From: an uncultured Erythrobacter sp.
GTDB lineage: Bacteria > Pseudomonadota > Alphaproteobacteria > Sphingomonadales > Sphingomonadaceae
Assembly: GCA_947488155.1 (NCBI GenBank)
Contig: CANKYK010000002.1
Location: 192,001 to 256,000, forward strand
Reading direction: 5' to 3'
DNA: 64,000 nt
Shown here: positions 1-10,103 of the stretch, in pieces
Layout: every line of letters starts with the position of its first letter
Position numbering within the stretch: position 1 is the stretch's first letter
The notes under the pieces: model-generated
Told to the model about the DNA's origin: nothing
What the model saw: the letters and a program-made list of their open reading frames with translations, nothing else
Databases searched by the model: none
Position numbers and translations under genes: made by a program

Positions 1-78
1 ATCTGCTGAAACGCTGGCGATGGCGAAGCGGGCATGTGTGCCGCCAATATCAACCGCGACGATATCCGTGCTGCTCAT
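1..78 (-). CDS. glk: Glucokinase, N-terminal fragment (cut by window edge)
   Basis: Only the first 26 codons lie in the window. They read from an ATG at 78 and give the N-terminal phosphate-binding signature DIGGTHARFAIA of ROK-independent bacterial glucokinases (Glk, ATP + glucose to glucose-6-phosphate, cytoplasmic). The start lies 3 bases after the stop of edd on the same strand, so it is very probably the third gene of a zwf-edd-glk operon that feeds the Entner-Doudoroff pathway. The rest of the protein is outside the window, so length and C-terminal motifs cannot be checked. Confidence 0.85.
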   Translation of the reverse strand, partial: MSSTDIVAVDIGGTHARFAIASVSAD

Positions 79-81
79 GCC

Positions 82-1882
<1,801 letters not shown>

Positions 1883-1890
<8 letters not shown>

Positions 1891-3340
1891 GCCAGGTCAC
1901 CCCATCGCGTTCGGTTAGGGCAATGGCGCTGCTCGGCCCCCAGCTGCCCGAGGTGTAGGTCTGCGGCTTGACCCCGGCGGCTTCCCAAGCGCTGCGGACT
2001 TGATCGACCCATTGCCACTGCGCCTCCACCTCGTCGCGGCGCACAAACAATGTCTGCTCACCTTGAATGAGATCGAGCAGCAGGCGCTCGTAAGCGATCC
2101 GCCGGTGTTGGCCGACAAAGGCATCGGGCATGGCAATGTCGAGCGGCACTTCGCGTAGGGAAATGCCGTCTTGGCCCAGGCCGGGCACTTTCGCCATCAG
2201 AGACAGCGAGATGTTCTCTTCTGGTTGAATGCCAATTACCAGCCGGTTGGGCAGCATGCTTGCACCCATGCCTTCAAAGATGGAGTGCGGAACGCAGCGG
2301 AATTTGACGACAATCTCGGTCACGCGTTCGGGCAGGCGTTTGCCGGTCCGCAGGTAAAATGGCACGCCCTTCCAGCGCCAATTGTCGACATGCGCCTTGA
2401 TCGCGGTAAATGTCTCGGTGTCAGAGTGCTTACCCAGCTCTTCGTCATAGCCGGGGACAGCCTCGCCGCCGATAGCACCAGCGCGATATTGCCCGGTCAC
2501 CGTTTCGGTGGCCTGAACCTCGCGCAATGCGCGTAGCACCTTTACCTTTTCATCGCGCACAGCGGTTGCATCAAAGCTGGTCGGCGGCTCCATAGCCACC
2601 AGTGCCAGCAATTGCAGCATGTGGTTTTGAACCATATCGCGCAGCGCCCCGGCATCGTTATAAAAGGCAACGCGGCCTTCCAAACCAACGGTTTCGGCAA
2701 CCGTGATCTGCACATGGTCGATATAGTTCGAGTTCCAGATCGGCTCGAACAGAATATTAGCAAAGCGCAGGGCGAGCAGGTTCTGCACCGTCTCCTTGCC
2801 GAGATAATGGTCGATCCGGAAAATCCGGTCTTCCGGGAATGCATCGGCGACCGCGTCATTGATGACGCAGCTACTCGCCAGATCAGTCCCGAGTGGCTTT
2901 TCCAGGCACATGCGGACATTGTCACCAGTCAGCCCCGCGTGTTTCAGGCCAGCAATCGTTGGGCCAAACAGGCTGGGCGCGGTTGAGAGGAAAATCGCCA
3001 TGCCGGAATCGCTCGGGCCGGCCTCGTTCACTTTGTCCGCAAGCGCGTCAAACCCGTCGAGCGTGCTGGCATCAAGTGCCTGATAAGACAGACGATTGAG
3101 GAATGCTGCCATTCCGCCGCGCCGTTCGTCAGGCAGATAGGTTTCCAGCGCCTCGCGCGCCAAATTGCGAAATTCCGCATCGTCCATGTTACTGCGCGCG
3201 GTGCCGATGATCTTCAGATCAGGCGAGAGCAGCCCGTCTGCATCCAATGCACAAAGGCTCGGCAACAGCATTCTGCGCGACAAATCGCCGGTCGCTCCAA
3301 ACAAGAGCAATCGATCAGCAGAGAGCTTGGGTTCAGGCAT
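1883..3340 (-). CDS. zwf: Glucose-6-phosphate 1-dehydrogenase
   Basis: 485 aa, usual length. Oxidises glucose-6-phosphate to 6-phosphogluconolactone with NAD(P)+. The N-terminal nucleotide-binding motif GATGDLSRR (residues 15-23), EKPLG (about 147) and the substrate/catalytic motif RIDHYLGKE (175-183, containing the catalytic-site His) are all intact. It is the first gene of zwf-edd-glk. A GGGAG ribosome binding site lies about 10 bases before the ATG. The gene is divergent from a LacI-type regulator, and the roughly 140-bp space between them should hold both promoters. No pgl gene is seen, so 6-phosphogluconolactonase must be encoded elsewhere. Confidence 0.97.
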
Positions 3341-3424
3341 GCGTTTAATTCTCCCGCGCGCCGCAGCTATGGATTGCGGCGATTGGGTTCTAGCGCGAAG
3401 CGCATTGCTGGGCCATAGGTTCGC

Positions 3425-3445
3425 ATAGCTATTCAGCTAGGCTAT
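3425..3445. promoter_or_regulatory. Candidate operator between zwf and the LacI-type regulator
   Basis: An imperfect dyad with half-sites ATAGC and GCTAT, 11 bases apart, sits in the divergent promoter region about 35 bases before the regulator start. Only the outer five bases of each arm match, so it is weak. LacI-family regulators often bind such dyads next to their own gene, but this site does not contain the classical central CG of that family. Treat as a candidate only. Confidence 0.25.
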
Positions 3446-3480
3446 CTAGATTGCCCAGCAAGGCTAATCGGGAGGGAAAG

Positions 3481-4500
3481 ATGGATCCTGCGCGCAGACA
3501 ATCGCGGGTTACCAGTTTTGACGTTGCAGAGCGGGCGGGCGTGAGCCAGTCGACGGTGTCGCGCGCGCTATCCGGCTCGGCTGTGATCAGCGAGGCCACG
3601 CGCAGCCGCGTGCTGGAGGTGGCTAGCGAGCTCGGCTATTTCGTTGACGAGCGCGCCGCGCGGCTAAGGCGCGGGCATACCGGAACTTTGGCGGCAGTGG
3701 TGATCACCAAGCCAGGCGGCAATGCCCGCGATGTGAACCCGTTTTCCTATGCGCTGTTAGGCGGGGTCTGCGCTGCGGCCGCCGAGCGCGGGCTTGAAGT
3801 GCTGGTTTCGCTGCAAGGCGATGAGGACAAGCTGTTTGGTCATTACGTGGAGCGCGGCCAGGCCGAGGGATTGATCGTGATCGGCACCACTCTGAACCGT
3901 CCGGCTTGGGAGTACTTTCGCGGGATTGGCGAGACCAGCGAGCTGGTCGCCTATTGGGGTTCTCCGCTGGGAGATCTCGACTGGGTCTCGTCCGACAATG
4001 ATGCGGGTGCGCGCATGGCGGCAGAGCATCTGGCCGAGCAAGGCTGTATGAAACTGGCCTGTATCGGCTCGCGCGGCGGCACACAGCGGCAGTTTGCAGA
4101 GCGTGCGGATACTTTTCTCGCTCGCGCAAGAGAACTTGGCCTAGAGGCGCATTTGGTTGAAATCGGCGATGAAGACGACCGCCATGACCAAGGGCGCGCG
4201 GCGGCGGAGCGAATGCTGGCCGATGGCTTTGCGGCGGATGGTGTATTCGCGGTGTGCGATGCGCTGGCCTTTGGCGTGCTGGAGGCGCTGAACGCGGCAG
4301 ATCGCAAAATGCCGGAAGAGATCAAGCTGATCGGGTTTGATGGATTGCAAGCGGGTGAGCTGTCCAGCCCAACGCTCAGCACGATCGAGCCGGATTTGGA
4401 TCAGGCGGGGCGTTTGCTGGTCGAGGCTGTGACCTCTGGCGGGCCGCATTCCGGGATACGTCGCGTGCCGGTGAAGCTGCTGAAGCGCGGGAGTTCTTGA
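3481..4500 (+). CDS. LacI-family transcriptional regulator
   Basis: 339 aa from the ATG at 3481, chosen because GGGAGGG lies 5-11 bases upstream; an in-frame TTG at 3451 has no such site. The N-terminal helix-turn-helix (residues about 11-30, with DVAERAGVSQSTVSRAL) and hinge region are followed by a periplasmic-binding-protein-like sensor domain ending in the dimer region with LIGFDGLQAGEL. The gene is divergent from the zwf-edd-glk operon, so the inference is that it controls glucose catabolism, probably responding to an Entner-Doudoroff intermediate or a sugar. The effector cannot be read from sequence. Confidence 0.9.
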   Translation: MDPARRQSRVTSFDVAERAGVSQSTVSRALSGSAVISEATRSRVLEVASELGYFVDERAARLRRGHTGTLAAVVITKPGGNARDVNPFSYALLGGVCAAAAERGLEVLVSLQGDEDKLFGHYVERGQAEGLIVIGTTLNRPAWEYFRGIGETSELVAYWGSPLGDLDWVSSDNDAGARMAAEHLAEQGCMKLACIGSRGGTQRQFAERADTFLARARELGLEAHLVEIGDEDDRHDQGRAAAERMLADGFAADGVFAVCDALAFGVLEALNAADRKMPEEIKLIGFDGLQAGELSSPTLSTIEPDLDQAGRLLVEAVTSGGPHSGIRRVPVKLLKRGSS

Positions 4501-4527
4501 TTGGGTTGTCGTTTGACTAAGCCGTAG

Positions 4528-4596
4528 CCACCGGCGCCCTCCACCCTTTCACCCGGAGCCTACCGGGATACTATCCGGGTGGAAGGGTGCGGGTGG
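4528..4596. repeat. Palindromic repeat element, copy 1 (imperfect)
   Basis: A 69-bp hairpin-forming sequence between the convergent lacI-type gene and the transglutaminase gene. Left arm 4528-4557, 16-base spacer 4558-4573, right arm 4574-4596. It matches the element at 7678-7753 base for base over most of its length, has the same 16-base spacer length starting GC and containing CCGG, but lacks seven bases in the right arm. It could act as a bidirectional transcription barrier here, but it is best read as a dispersed REP/MITE-like element. Confidence 0.8.
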
Positions 4597-4616
4597 CGCG
4601 GTCGCAACCGAAAATC

Positions 4617-5414
4617 TTAAATCCGCTTCACCTCGACCTTGGATGATAGAAAACGCGCTGGACCAAACGTTGTGAGGAAACTCACATCTGCCGCATCGCG
4701 CCCGACCCCGATAATTGCGAGCTCCGACGGTTTCGCCATCCCGGTCGCATCTACCAAGTGCCATGCTTCGTGTTCCGGATGATCAGGATCGGCGAGAAAC
4801 ACTTCGGCCACTGCGTGAAAATCCTGCGGGCTTACGTCGGGGCCATAGCAGGCGACATAGCGCGCAGGAATCTGCGACGCCCGCGCCAGCGCGATCAGGA
4901 CATGGGCATAATCGCGGCACACCCCTTGGCGCGCGACAAAGCTGTCAGTGGCGGTGGTTTGCTCGCCGCTTGTTCCCGGCTCATATTGCATATTGTCCGT
5001 CAGCCAGCTTGCAATTGCGGCAATCCTCGCGCCGCCTGATGTGCCGGAAAATTCCGCCTCGACGAAGTTTTGAAACGGACCGACCGAGCAATAGCGCGAA
5101 TCGAACAGATATTGCGCCGCCTCTCCAGTGATGGACCTCATGGCCAGCTGGGGCAGGGTAGCCAGCTCTACTGCGGTACGCTGCGTCTCTACCTTAGCGC
5201 GATATGTGGTTTCGAACCGACCGGTGCTGCTCACCCAAATGCGTGTGCCAATCCCATCATGCGCTGACACTCTAGTGCTCGCTGCCTCGTCTGTCAGTTC
5301 GAGGTTCTGCGAGAGAATCCGCTGGCTGGGCAGTTCCGCAACCTGAAACTGCAGCAAGGCATCGCCCGGCTCATCGAATTCGAAAGTGAAGGTCGCATGG
5401 ATGTCGAGGGGCAT
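4617..5414 (-). CDS. Transglutaminase-like family protein
   Basis: 265 aa. The N-terminal 120 residues form the beta-rich domain that precedes bacterial transglutaminase-like domains. The papain-type core follows, with a complete putative triad: Cys166 in GVCRDYAHVLIALAR, His200 in DFHAVAEVFL and Asp222 in WHLVDATG. There is no signal peptide or membrane helix, so it is predicted cytoplasmic. Members of this family are cysteine proteases or cross-linking enzymes; the substrate is not known. It stands alone, convergent with the LacI-type regulator. No strong ribosome binding site is seen before the ATG. Confidence 0.85.
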   Translation of the reverse strand: MPLDIHATFTFEFDEPGDALLQFQVAELPSQRILSQNLELTDEAASTRVSAHDGIGTRIWVSSTGRFETTYRAKVETQRTAVELATLPQLAMRSITGEAAQYLFDSRYCSVGPFQNFVEAEFSGTSGGARIAAIASWLTDNMQYEPGTSGEQTTATDSFVARQGVCRDYAHVLIALARASQIPARYVACYGPDVSPQDFHAVAEVFLADPDHPEHEAWHLVDATGMAKPSELAIIGVGRDAADVSFLTTFGPARFLSSKVEVKRI

Positions 5415-5746
5415 AGGTCACTCAAATCTGGCAGGCACATTGTCCTCAAATATGCGCTTCTTGCGCTCTTTCAGGCCCAATTGTCCCGTCTGGGATATTC
5501 AGCCAGCTCGCCTCTGCTTCTAGCCCGCGCCCAGCAGCCACAACCAGTGGCCGTTTTGTCCGGAGAGGGCAAATGTTCCATCACGGTCCACTGTTTTGCC
5601 ATTGGGCCAATCGCGATCGTGTAAAGCTCGTCTAATGACGTGTCACAGAATGGTCTTGGCCCGACAGGCATCGAATCCCTCTTTCGTTTCAAGATTGGTG
5701 CGCTAGCTTGGTGTCACGCGATTCTTGAAGTCAGGGGGAGGGTGCG
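5415..5746. other. Intergenic region without a convincing gene
   Basis: 332 bp between two divergent genes. A 73-codon open frame on the minus strand (5471-5692) has no recognisable domain and lower third-position GC than neighbouring genes, so I do not call it. The only clear signal is the strong ribosome binding site GGGGGAGG at 5733-5741 for the next gene. Promoters for both flanking genes should lie here but I cannot place them with confidence. Confidence 0.5.
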
Positions 5747-6229
5747 TTGGCTGTTTGTCCATATTGCTCTGGTGGCCAGATCGACAATGGCTATCGCAAT
5801 TGTGCGAGTTGTGGCGGATCGGGCCAGGGCAGCCATATGAACCAGGCTTGCATGGGATGCGGAGGTAGCGGAACTGGTGACCGCGACACGATCACGTGCT
5901 GGAATTGCCATGGCGCCGGAACGGTGGCGGACCCATCGCCCGCGCGCGGCTCTGCGCCAACGAAGCGCGGGGCAAAGCCTGCCAAGGCGCGGCATCAGGC
6001 CGCCGCCCACAGCACGGCAAAGCAATGGACCGCAGGCAATTACGTGTTCTTTGGCGTCACTTACCTGCTAACGCTCGGCTATCTCTCGGATAACTCAGAG
6101 CTGGAGGGATGGCCGCTTTACCTCGTGCCGCTCATCCCTGCGGGGATCGTTGGTTCCTATTGGAAGCAGCTGTTCGTGATCGCGCTGATCATCGGCGGTC
6201 TCTATCTCTGGGGCTCGAGCCAAAATTAG
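5747..6229 (+). CDS. Small membrane protein with a DnaJ-type CxxC zinc-finger domain
   Basis: 160 aa from a TTG start, chosen because GGGGGAGG ends 5 bases before it and no ATG lies at the right distance. Four CxxC pairs (Cys4/7, 19/22, 35/38, 51/54), three of them followed by Gly-x-Gly, reproduce the DnaJ cysteine-rich zinc-binding repeat (CxxCxGxG). A basic linker follows, then two or three hydrophobic segments from about residue 98 to the C-terminus. No J-domain is present. The zinc module is probably cytosolic and tethered to the inner membrane. Function unknown; a role in holding unfolded proteins is only an analogy with DnaJ. Confidence 0.75.
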   Translation: MAVCPYCSGGQIDNGYRNCASCGGSGQGSHMNQACMGCGGSGTGDRDTITCWNCHGAGTVADPSPARGSAPTKRGAKPAKARHQAAAHSTAKQWTAGNYVFFGVTYLLTLGYLSDNSELEGWPLYLVPLIPAGIVGSYWKQLFVIALIIGGLYLWGSSQN

Positions 6230-6239
6230 ATGTCTGGCC

Positions 6240-7634
6240 TTAAGGCTCGGCGATCACGCCAAATAGATCATGCGCATCGGCCTCTTCGATGACAGCGGTG
6301 ACAATGTCGCCTTGCGCCACGTCCGCTGGGACATTGCGCAAATGCACTTGGCCGTCGATTTCAGGCGCATCGGCTTGAGATCGTCCGCTCGCTCCAATAT
6401 CACCGTCCTCATCCGGCTCTCCGACCTCGTCGATGATCACCGGCAAGGCGCGGCCGACTTTGCGGGCTAGCTTGGCTGCGCTTATCCGCTCGGTCACTTC
6501 CATCAGCCGGGCATAGCGTTCTTCCTTGATCGCCTCTGGCACGGGATCGGGCAGAGCATTGGCCTGCGCACCCTCGACCGGTTCAAACCGGAAGGCGCCG
6601 ACGCGGTCGAGCTGAGCCTCCTCCAGCCAATCGATCAGATATTTGAAGTCGTCTTCTGTCTCGCCGGGGAAACCGACGACGAAGCTCGATCGGATTGCAA
6701 TATCGGGGCAGATATCGCGCCAATTGCGCAGCCGCTCCAGCACTTTGGCCTCGTTCGCGGGCCGCTTCATACGCTTCAGAACCGAGGGCGAAGCGTGCTG
6801 AAACGGAATGTCGAGATAGGGCGTCAGCAGGCCGTCGGCCATCAGCGGGATGACCTTGTCGACATGCGGATAGGGATAGACATAGTGCAGGCGCACCCAA
6901 GGCGTTTGGCCCGACTGCGTGCGCAATTGGCCCAGCTCGCGGGCGAGGTCTGTCATATGCGCGCGCGGCTCGCGGCCTTTCCAGGGCTTCGTCTCGTGCC
7001 GCGTGTCGACGCCGTAAGCCGAGGTGTCCTGGCTGATCACCAGCAGTTCGTTCGTACCGGCTGCGACCAGTTTTTCCGCCTCGCGCAGCACCGCGTCAAT
7101 CCGGCGACTGGCGAGTTTCCCGCGCAGATCCGGGATGATGCAGAACGCGCAGGAATGGTTGCAGCCCTCAGAGATTTTGAGATAGCTGTAATGGCGCGGC
7201 GTCAGCTTGATGTCGTGCTCAGACGGCTGCGGGATCAGGTCGATAAACGGCCCTTGGCTGGGCGGGGCATGCTCGTGCACGGCCTCCACCACCTGCTCAT
7301 ATTGATGCGCGCCAGTGACCGCCAGAACTTGCGGGTGCGCGGCGCGAATGGCGTCGGCTTCCTCGCCCATACAGCCGGTCACGATAACGCGGCCGTTCTC
7401 ATTGATCGCCTCGCCAATCGCAGCCAGGCTTTCTTCCTTCGCACTGTCCAGGAACCCGCAAGTGTTGACCAGCACCACGTCCGCGCCGGCATAATCGGGC
7501 GACATGGCATAGCCATCGGCGCGCAGCCGCGTGAGGATGCGTTCGGAATCGACCAGCGCCTTGGGGCAGCCGAGCGAGACCATGCCGACCTTCTTTGGGT
7601 CAGGCAAAGCGGTGGTTGATGTGTTTGTCGTCAT
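6240..7634 (-). CDS. rimO: Ribosomal protein S12 methylthiotransferase RimO
   Basis: 464 aa from the ATG at 7634; a longer frame reaching 7694 has no matching ribosome binding site and runs into the palindromic repeat. RimO is a radical-SAM enzyme that adds a methylthio group to an Asp of ribosomal protein S12. It has the three Cys of the MTTase N-terminal domain (Cys23 in [12 protein letters not shown], Cys59, Cys88) for one [4Fe-4S] cluster and CNHSCAFC (158-165) for the radical-SAM cluster, followed by a C-terminal TRAM domain. [12 protein letters not shown] separates it from the tRNA enzyme MiaB. Monocistronic as far as visible. Confidence 0.95.
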   Translation of the reverse strand: MTTNTSTTALPDPKKVGMVSLGCPKALVDSERILTRLRADGYAMSPDYAGADVVLVNTCGFLDSAKEESLAAIGEAINENGRVIVTGCMGEEADAIRAAHPQVLAVTGAHQYEQVVEAVHEHAPPSQGPFIDLIPQPSEHDIKLTPRHYSYLKISEGCNHSCAFCIIPDLRGKLASRRIDAVLREAEKLVAAGTNELLVISQDTSAYGVDTRHETKPWKGREPRAHMTDLARELGQLRTQSGQTPWVRLHYVYPYPHVDKVIPLMADGLLTPYLDIPFQHASPSVLKRMKRPANEAKVLERLRNWRDICPDIAIRSSFVVGFPGETEDDFKYLIDWLEEAQLDRVGAFRFEPVEGAQANALPDPVPEAIKEERYARLMEVTERISAAKLARKVGRALPVIIDEVGEPDEDGDIGASGRSQADAPEIDGQVHLRNVPADVAQGDIVTAVIEEADAHDLFGVIAEP

Positions 7635-7677
7635 ATCTGGCCGCGCCCCTACACTCGTTCTCCTAACAGTGCCAGAG

Positions 7678-7753
7678 CCACCCGCGCCCTCCACCCTTCC
7701 ACCCGGAGCAGTTTCCGGTACAATCCGGGTGGAAGGGTGGAGGGCGCGGGTGG
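7678..7753. repeat. Palindromic repeat element, copy 2 (perfect 30-bp inverted repeat)
   Basis: A 76-bp element made of two perfectly complementary 30-bp arms (7678-7707 and 7724-7753) around a 16-base spacer. It is the intact version of the element at 4528-4596. It lies between the divergent rimO and DUF1761 genes and ends 30 bases before the latter start, so it cannot be a simple terminator and would sit in the promoter or 5' leader. Very stable hairpins of this kind are typical of REP-like dispersed elements. Confidence 0.9.
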
Positions 7754-7783
7754 AGCGGCCTTCGAGAAGATGGAGAGGTAATT

Positions 7784-8203
7784 ATGAACCTGTTTGATGT
7801 GAATTGGCTGGCCGTTTTTCTGGCCGCGCTCGCCGGATTTGTGGTGGGCGGCATTTGGTACGGACCGGTCATGGGCAAGAAATGGATGGGCGCTGTCGGC
7901 CTGACCGAAGAACAGATCAAAGAAGGCAATATGGGTCTGATCTATGGCGGAGCGTTTGCATTCTCACTGCTCGCTAGCTGGGCTCTCGCACACACCTTTC
8001 ACAGCTACGAATTGCTGGATGCAGATCTATCTGTGAAGGCTAAGGTGATGACCGCATTTGGCGTTGCGCTGGGCTTTATCGTGCCGGCTTTGGGAACGGC
8101 CTACCTGTTCTCGCAAAAGGGCAAAGCGCTGTTCTTCATTGATGCAGGTTACTGGCTGCTGTTCTACACTGCGATGGGCTTCGTTCACGCTTATCTGCCA
8201 TAG
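7784..8203 (+). CDS. DUF1761 family membrane protein
   Basis: 139 aa with four hydrophobic segments (about residues 8-27, 57-75, 88-106, 117-137). The N-terminal signature GFVVGGIWYGPVMGKKWM is characteristic of the DUF1761 family, whose function is unknown. A GGAGAGG ribosome binding site lies 8 bases before the ATG. The gene starts just after the palindromic element at 7678-7753 and is convergent with the K+ channel gene. Inner-membrane location is predicted from hydrophobicity. Confidence 0.85.
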   Translation: MNLFDVNWLAVFLAALAGFVVGGIWYGPVMGKKWMGAVGLTEEQIKEGNMGLIYGGAFAFSLLASWALAHTFHSYELLDADLSVKAKVMTAFGVALGFIVPALGTAYLFSQKGKALFFIDAGYWLLFYTAMGFVHAYLP

Positions 8204-8236
8204 CATTAAGCGAGATCAGATGGCGTGCCGCCCGGT

Positions 8237-9322
8237 TTAGTGCCCGTCGCCCTTGGTCTCGCCGTTCATGCTCGGGACGATCTCAACCACCACGTCGCCT
8301 GCTTGCAAGGTCTGGCATTCGTCTTCCCAAAAGCCGATTGCCCGGCCGTCGCGGTAAACGCGCAGGCCGCGCCCACCCGTGCTGAGCTGTTCGATGGAGC
8401 AGCCGCATTCCTCTTCGGTCACGACCCGCTCGACCAGCTGGACCCGGCCTGTGACAGAGGCGAGGTCTGCGAGGTAGTCCGAGATATGCGCGCCGCGCGC
8501 GGAGCCTGCCAGCAGCAGGCCGGTAAAGCGCACCGGGTTGATGACATTGTCTGCGCCCGCTTGCCGCGCCAGCAGCTCGTTATCATCCGCGCGTACGACG
8601 ACGCTGATGGGTACTTTAGGCGCGAGATGGCGCACAGTCAGCACGATCAGGATCGATGTGTCGTCCCGGCCAGCGGACACCAACACCGATTGCGCGGTGC
8701 CCACCTGCACTGCGTTCAAGGTTTGGTCGCGGGTCGCATCTGCGTTCATCACGTTGACGCCGAGTTTTTCCGCTTCAACCAGCCGGTCCTCGCTCGGGTC
8801 GACGACCACGATATTGCTTGGCTCCATGCCCCGCTCGATCAGTTCGGCGACGCTTTCAGAGCCGGAAACGCCAAAGCCGAGGACGATGACATGGTTCGAG
8901 AGCTTCTCTTGAATGCGGTTCATGCGCCACTTCTCCCAGCTGCGCTTGATGATGAAATTGTAGGCGGTGCCTACAAAGATGAAAAACACGGCAAAGCGGA
9001 TTGGAGTCACGATTACCGCCTCGACCAGCCGCGCCCGGTCCGTAACCGGGGCGATATCGCCAAAGCCGGTGGTGGTGATCGAAATCATGGTGAAATAGAC
9101 GATGTCGAGAAAGCTTACCTCGCCATCGACGCTGTCGACCAATCCGCCGCGATCGAACCAATGGATCATGACCACGATGGAAATCAGCAGTAGGGCCAGG
9201 CCCAGGCGAATGCCCAAATCGCCCCACACCGGGATTCTGACCGCGCGTCTTAACGGGCGAAAACCGGACTTGCGCTGCTTGGGCGCGTCCTTGGGTAACA
9301 AAGTGTCGAGTTGCTTGGCCAT
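8237..9322 (-). CDS. Potassium channel with RCK (TrkA-N) domain
   Basis: 361 aa. A two-helix ion-channel pore comes first: helix at about 38-54, selectivity filter TTGFGD at 84-89, second helix about 103-122. A cytoplasmic RCK/TrkA-N domain follows (HVIVLGFGVSGSE at 144-156, a Rossmann nucleotide-binding loop), then a TrkA-C-like tail. The filter TxGFGD matches the GYGD/GFGD signature of K+-selective channels. This MthK/Kch-like layout suggests gating by nucleotide or cation binding to the RCK ring. The start is 16 bases after surE on the same strand, so it is probably the last gene of serS-surE-channel. Confidence 0.9.
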   Translation of the reverse strand: MAKQLDTLLPKDAPKQRKSGFRPLRRAVRIPVWGDLGIRLGLALLLISIVVMIHWFDRGGLVDSVDGEVSFLDIVYFTMISITTTGFGDIAPVTDRARLVEAVIVTPIRFAVFFIFVGTAYNFIIKRSWEKWRMNRIQEKLSNHVIVLGFGVSGSESVAELIERGMEPSNIVVVDPSEDRLVEAEKLGVNVMNADATRDQTLNAVQVGTAQSVLVSAGRDDTSILIVLTVRHLAPKVPISVVVRADDNELLARQAGADNVINPVRFTGLLLAGSARGAHISDYLADLASVTGRVQLVERVVTEEECGCSIEQLSTGGRGLRVYRDGRAIGFWEDECQTLQAGDVVVEIVPSMNGETKGDGH

Positions 9323-9338
9323 GCCCCGTCCTGCGCCC

Positions 9339-10103
9339 CTATTCGGCGAATTTCCCCGCTAGAATGTCGAGCGAAGAATAATGCGTCAAATCAAGCTGCA
9401 AAGGGGTAACGGCAATGTAGCTGTCGTCAATCGCCTCTAGGTCGGTGCCGTGATCGAGCGTGTGCTCAATGGCGTGCAGACCGAACCAGAAATAGCGGCT
9501 GCCGCGTGGGTCGCGCCCCTCGACAATACTGCCGCGTGAGTAATCATGAAAGCCCTGGCGGACCACGCGAATACCTTTGATTGCATCGGCCTCAAACGGC
9601 GGGAAATTGACATTGATCAGCGTGCGCTCGGCAAATTGCACGTCAAGCAGCGGCTCAATCACCTTTGCGCCCCATTGGCGGGCGGCGGCAAAGGGATCGG
9701 CGCCTTCCATGCTCTGACGCGAGTAAACCTGCGAGAAAGCTATTGAACGAATACCGGCAAGTGCACCCTCGATCGCGGCGGAGACGGTGCCCGAATAGGT
9801 GATGTCATCGCCCAGGTTTGCCCCGCGATTGACACCGGACAGGATCAAGTCCGGCGGGCTGTCCATCACCTCACGCAGGGCCATCATTACGCTGTCGGTC
9901 GGCGTGCCAGTGACTGCATAGCGCCGTTCGCCAAATTGCTGCAGGCGCACTGGCTGATTGAGTGTCAGCGAGTGACCAGCGCCGGATTGTTCCTCTGATG
10001 GGGCGCAAACCCAGATGTCGTCTGAAAACTGCCGCGCGAGTTCTTCCAGCACCTCAAGCCCCGGCGCGTGGATGCCGTCATCATTGGTCAGCAATATGCG
10101 CAT
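9339..10103 (-). CDS. surE: 5'/3'-nucleotidase SurE
   Basis: 254 aa, normal length. The metal-binding DD pair is at residues 8-9 in MRILLTNDDGIHAPG, followed by the family motif GTPTDSV and SGVNRGANLGDDITYSGTVSAA. SurE removes phosphate from 5'- and 3'-nucleoside monophosphates, and is linked to stationary-phase survival in other bacteria. Its ATG shares one base with the serS stop (TAATG), so translation is coupled. The surE neighbourhood often includes pcm and nlpD; here it has serS upstream, as is common in Alphaproteobacteria. Confidence 0.97.
   Translation of the reverse strand: MRILLTNDDGIHAPGLEVLEELARQFSDDIWVCAPSEEQSGAGHSLTLNQPVRLQQFGERRYAVTGTPTDSVMMALREVMDSPPDLILSGVNRGANLGDDITYSGTVSAAIEGALAGIRSIAFSQVYSRQSMEGADPFAAARQWGAKVIEPLLDVQFAERTLINVNFPPFEADAIKGIRVVRQGFHDYSRGSIVEGRDPRGSRYFWFGLHAIEHTLDHGTDLEAIDDSYIAVTPLQLDLTHYSSLDILAGKFAE

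Noticed and set aside
5471..5692. 73-codon minus-strand frame between the transglutaminase and zinc-finger genes
   Set aside because: No domain, no good ribosome binding site and weaker third-position GC than real genes nearby.
8225..9193. 322-codon plus-strand frame
   Set aside because: Antisense to the K+ channel gene with intact TTGFGD filter.
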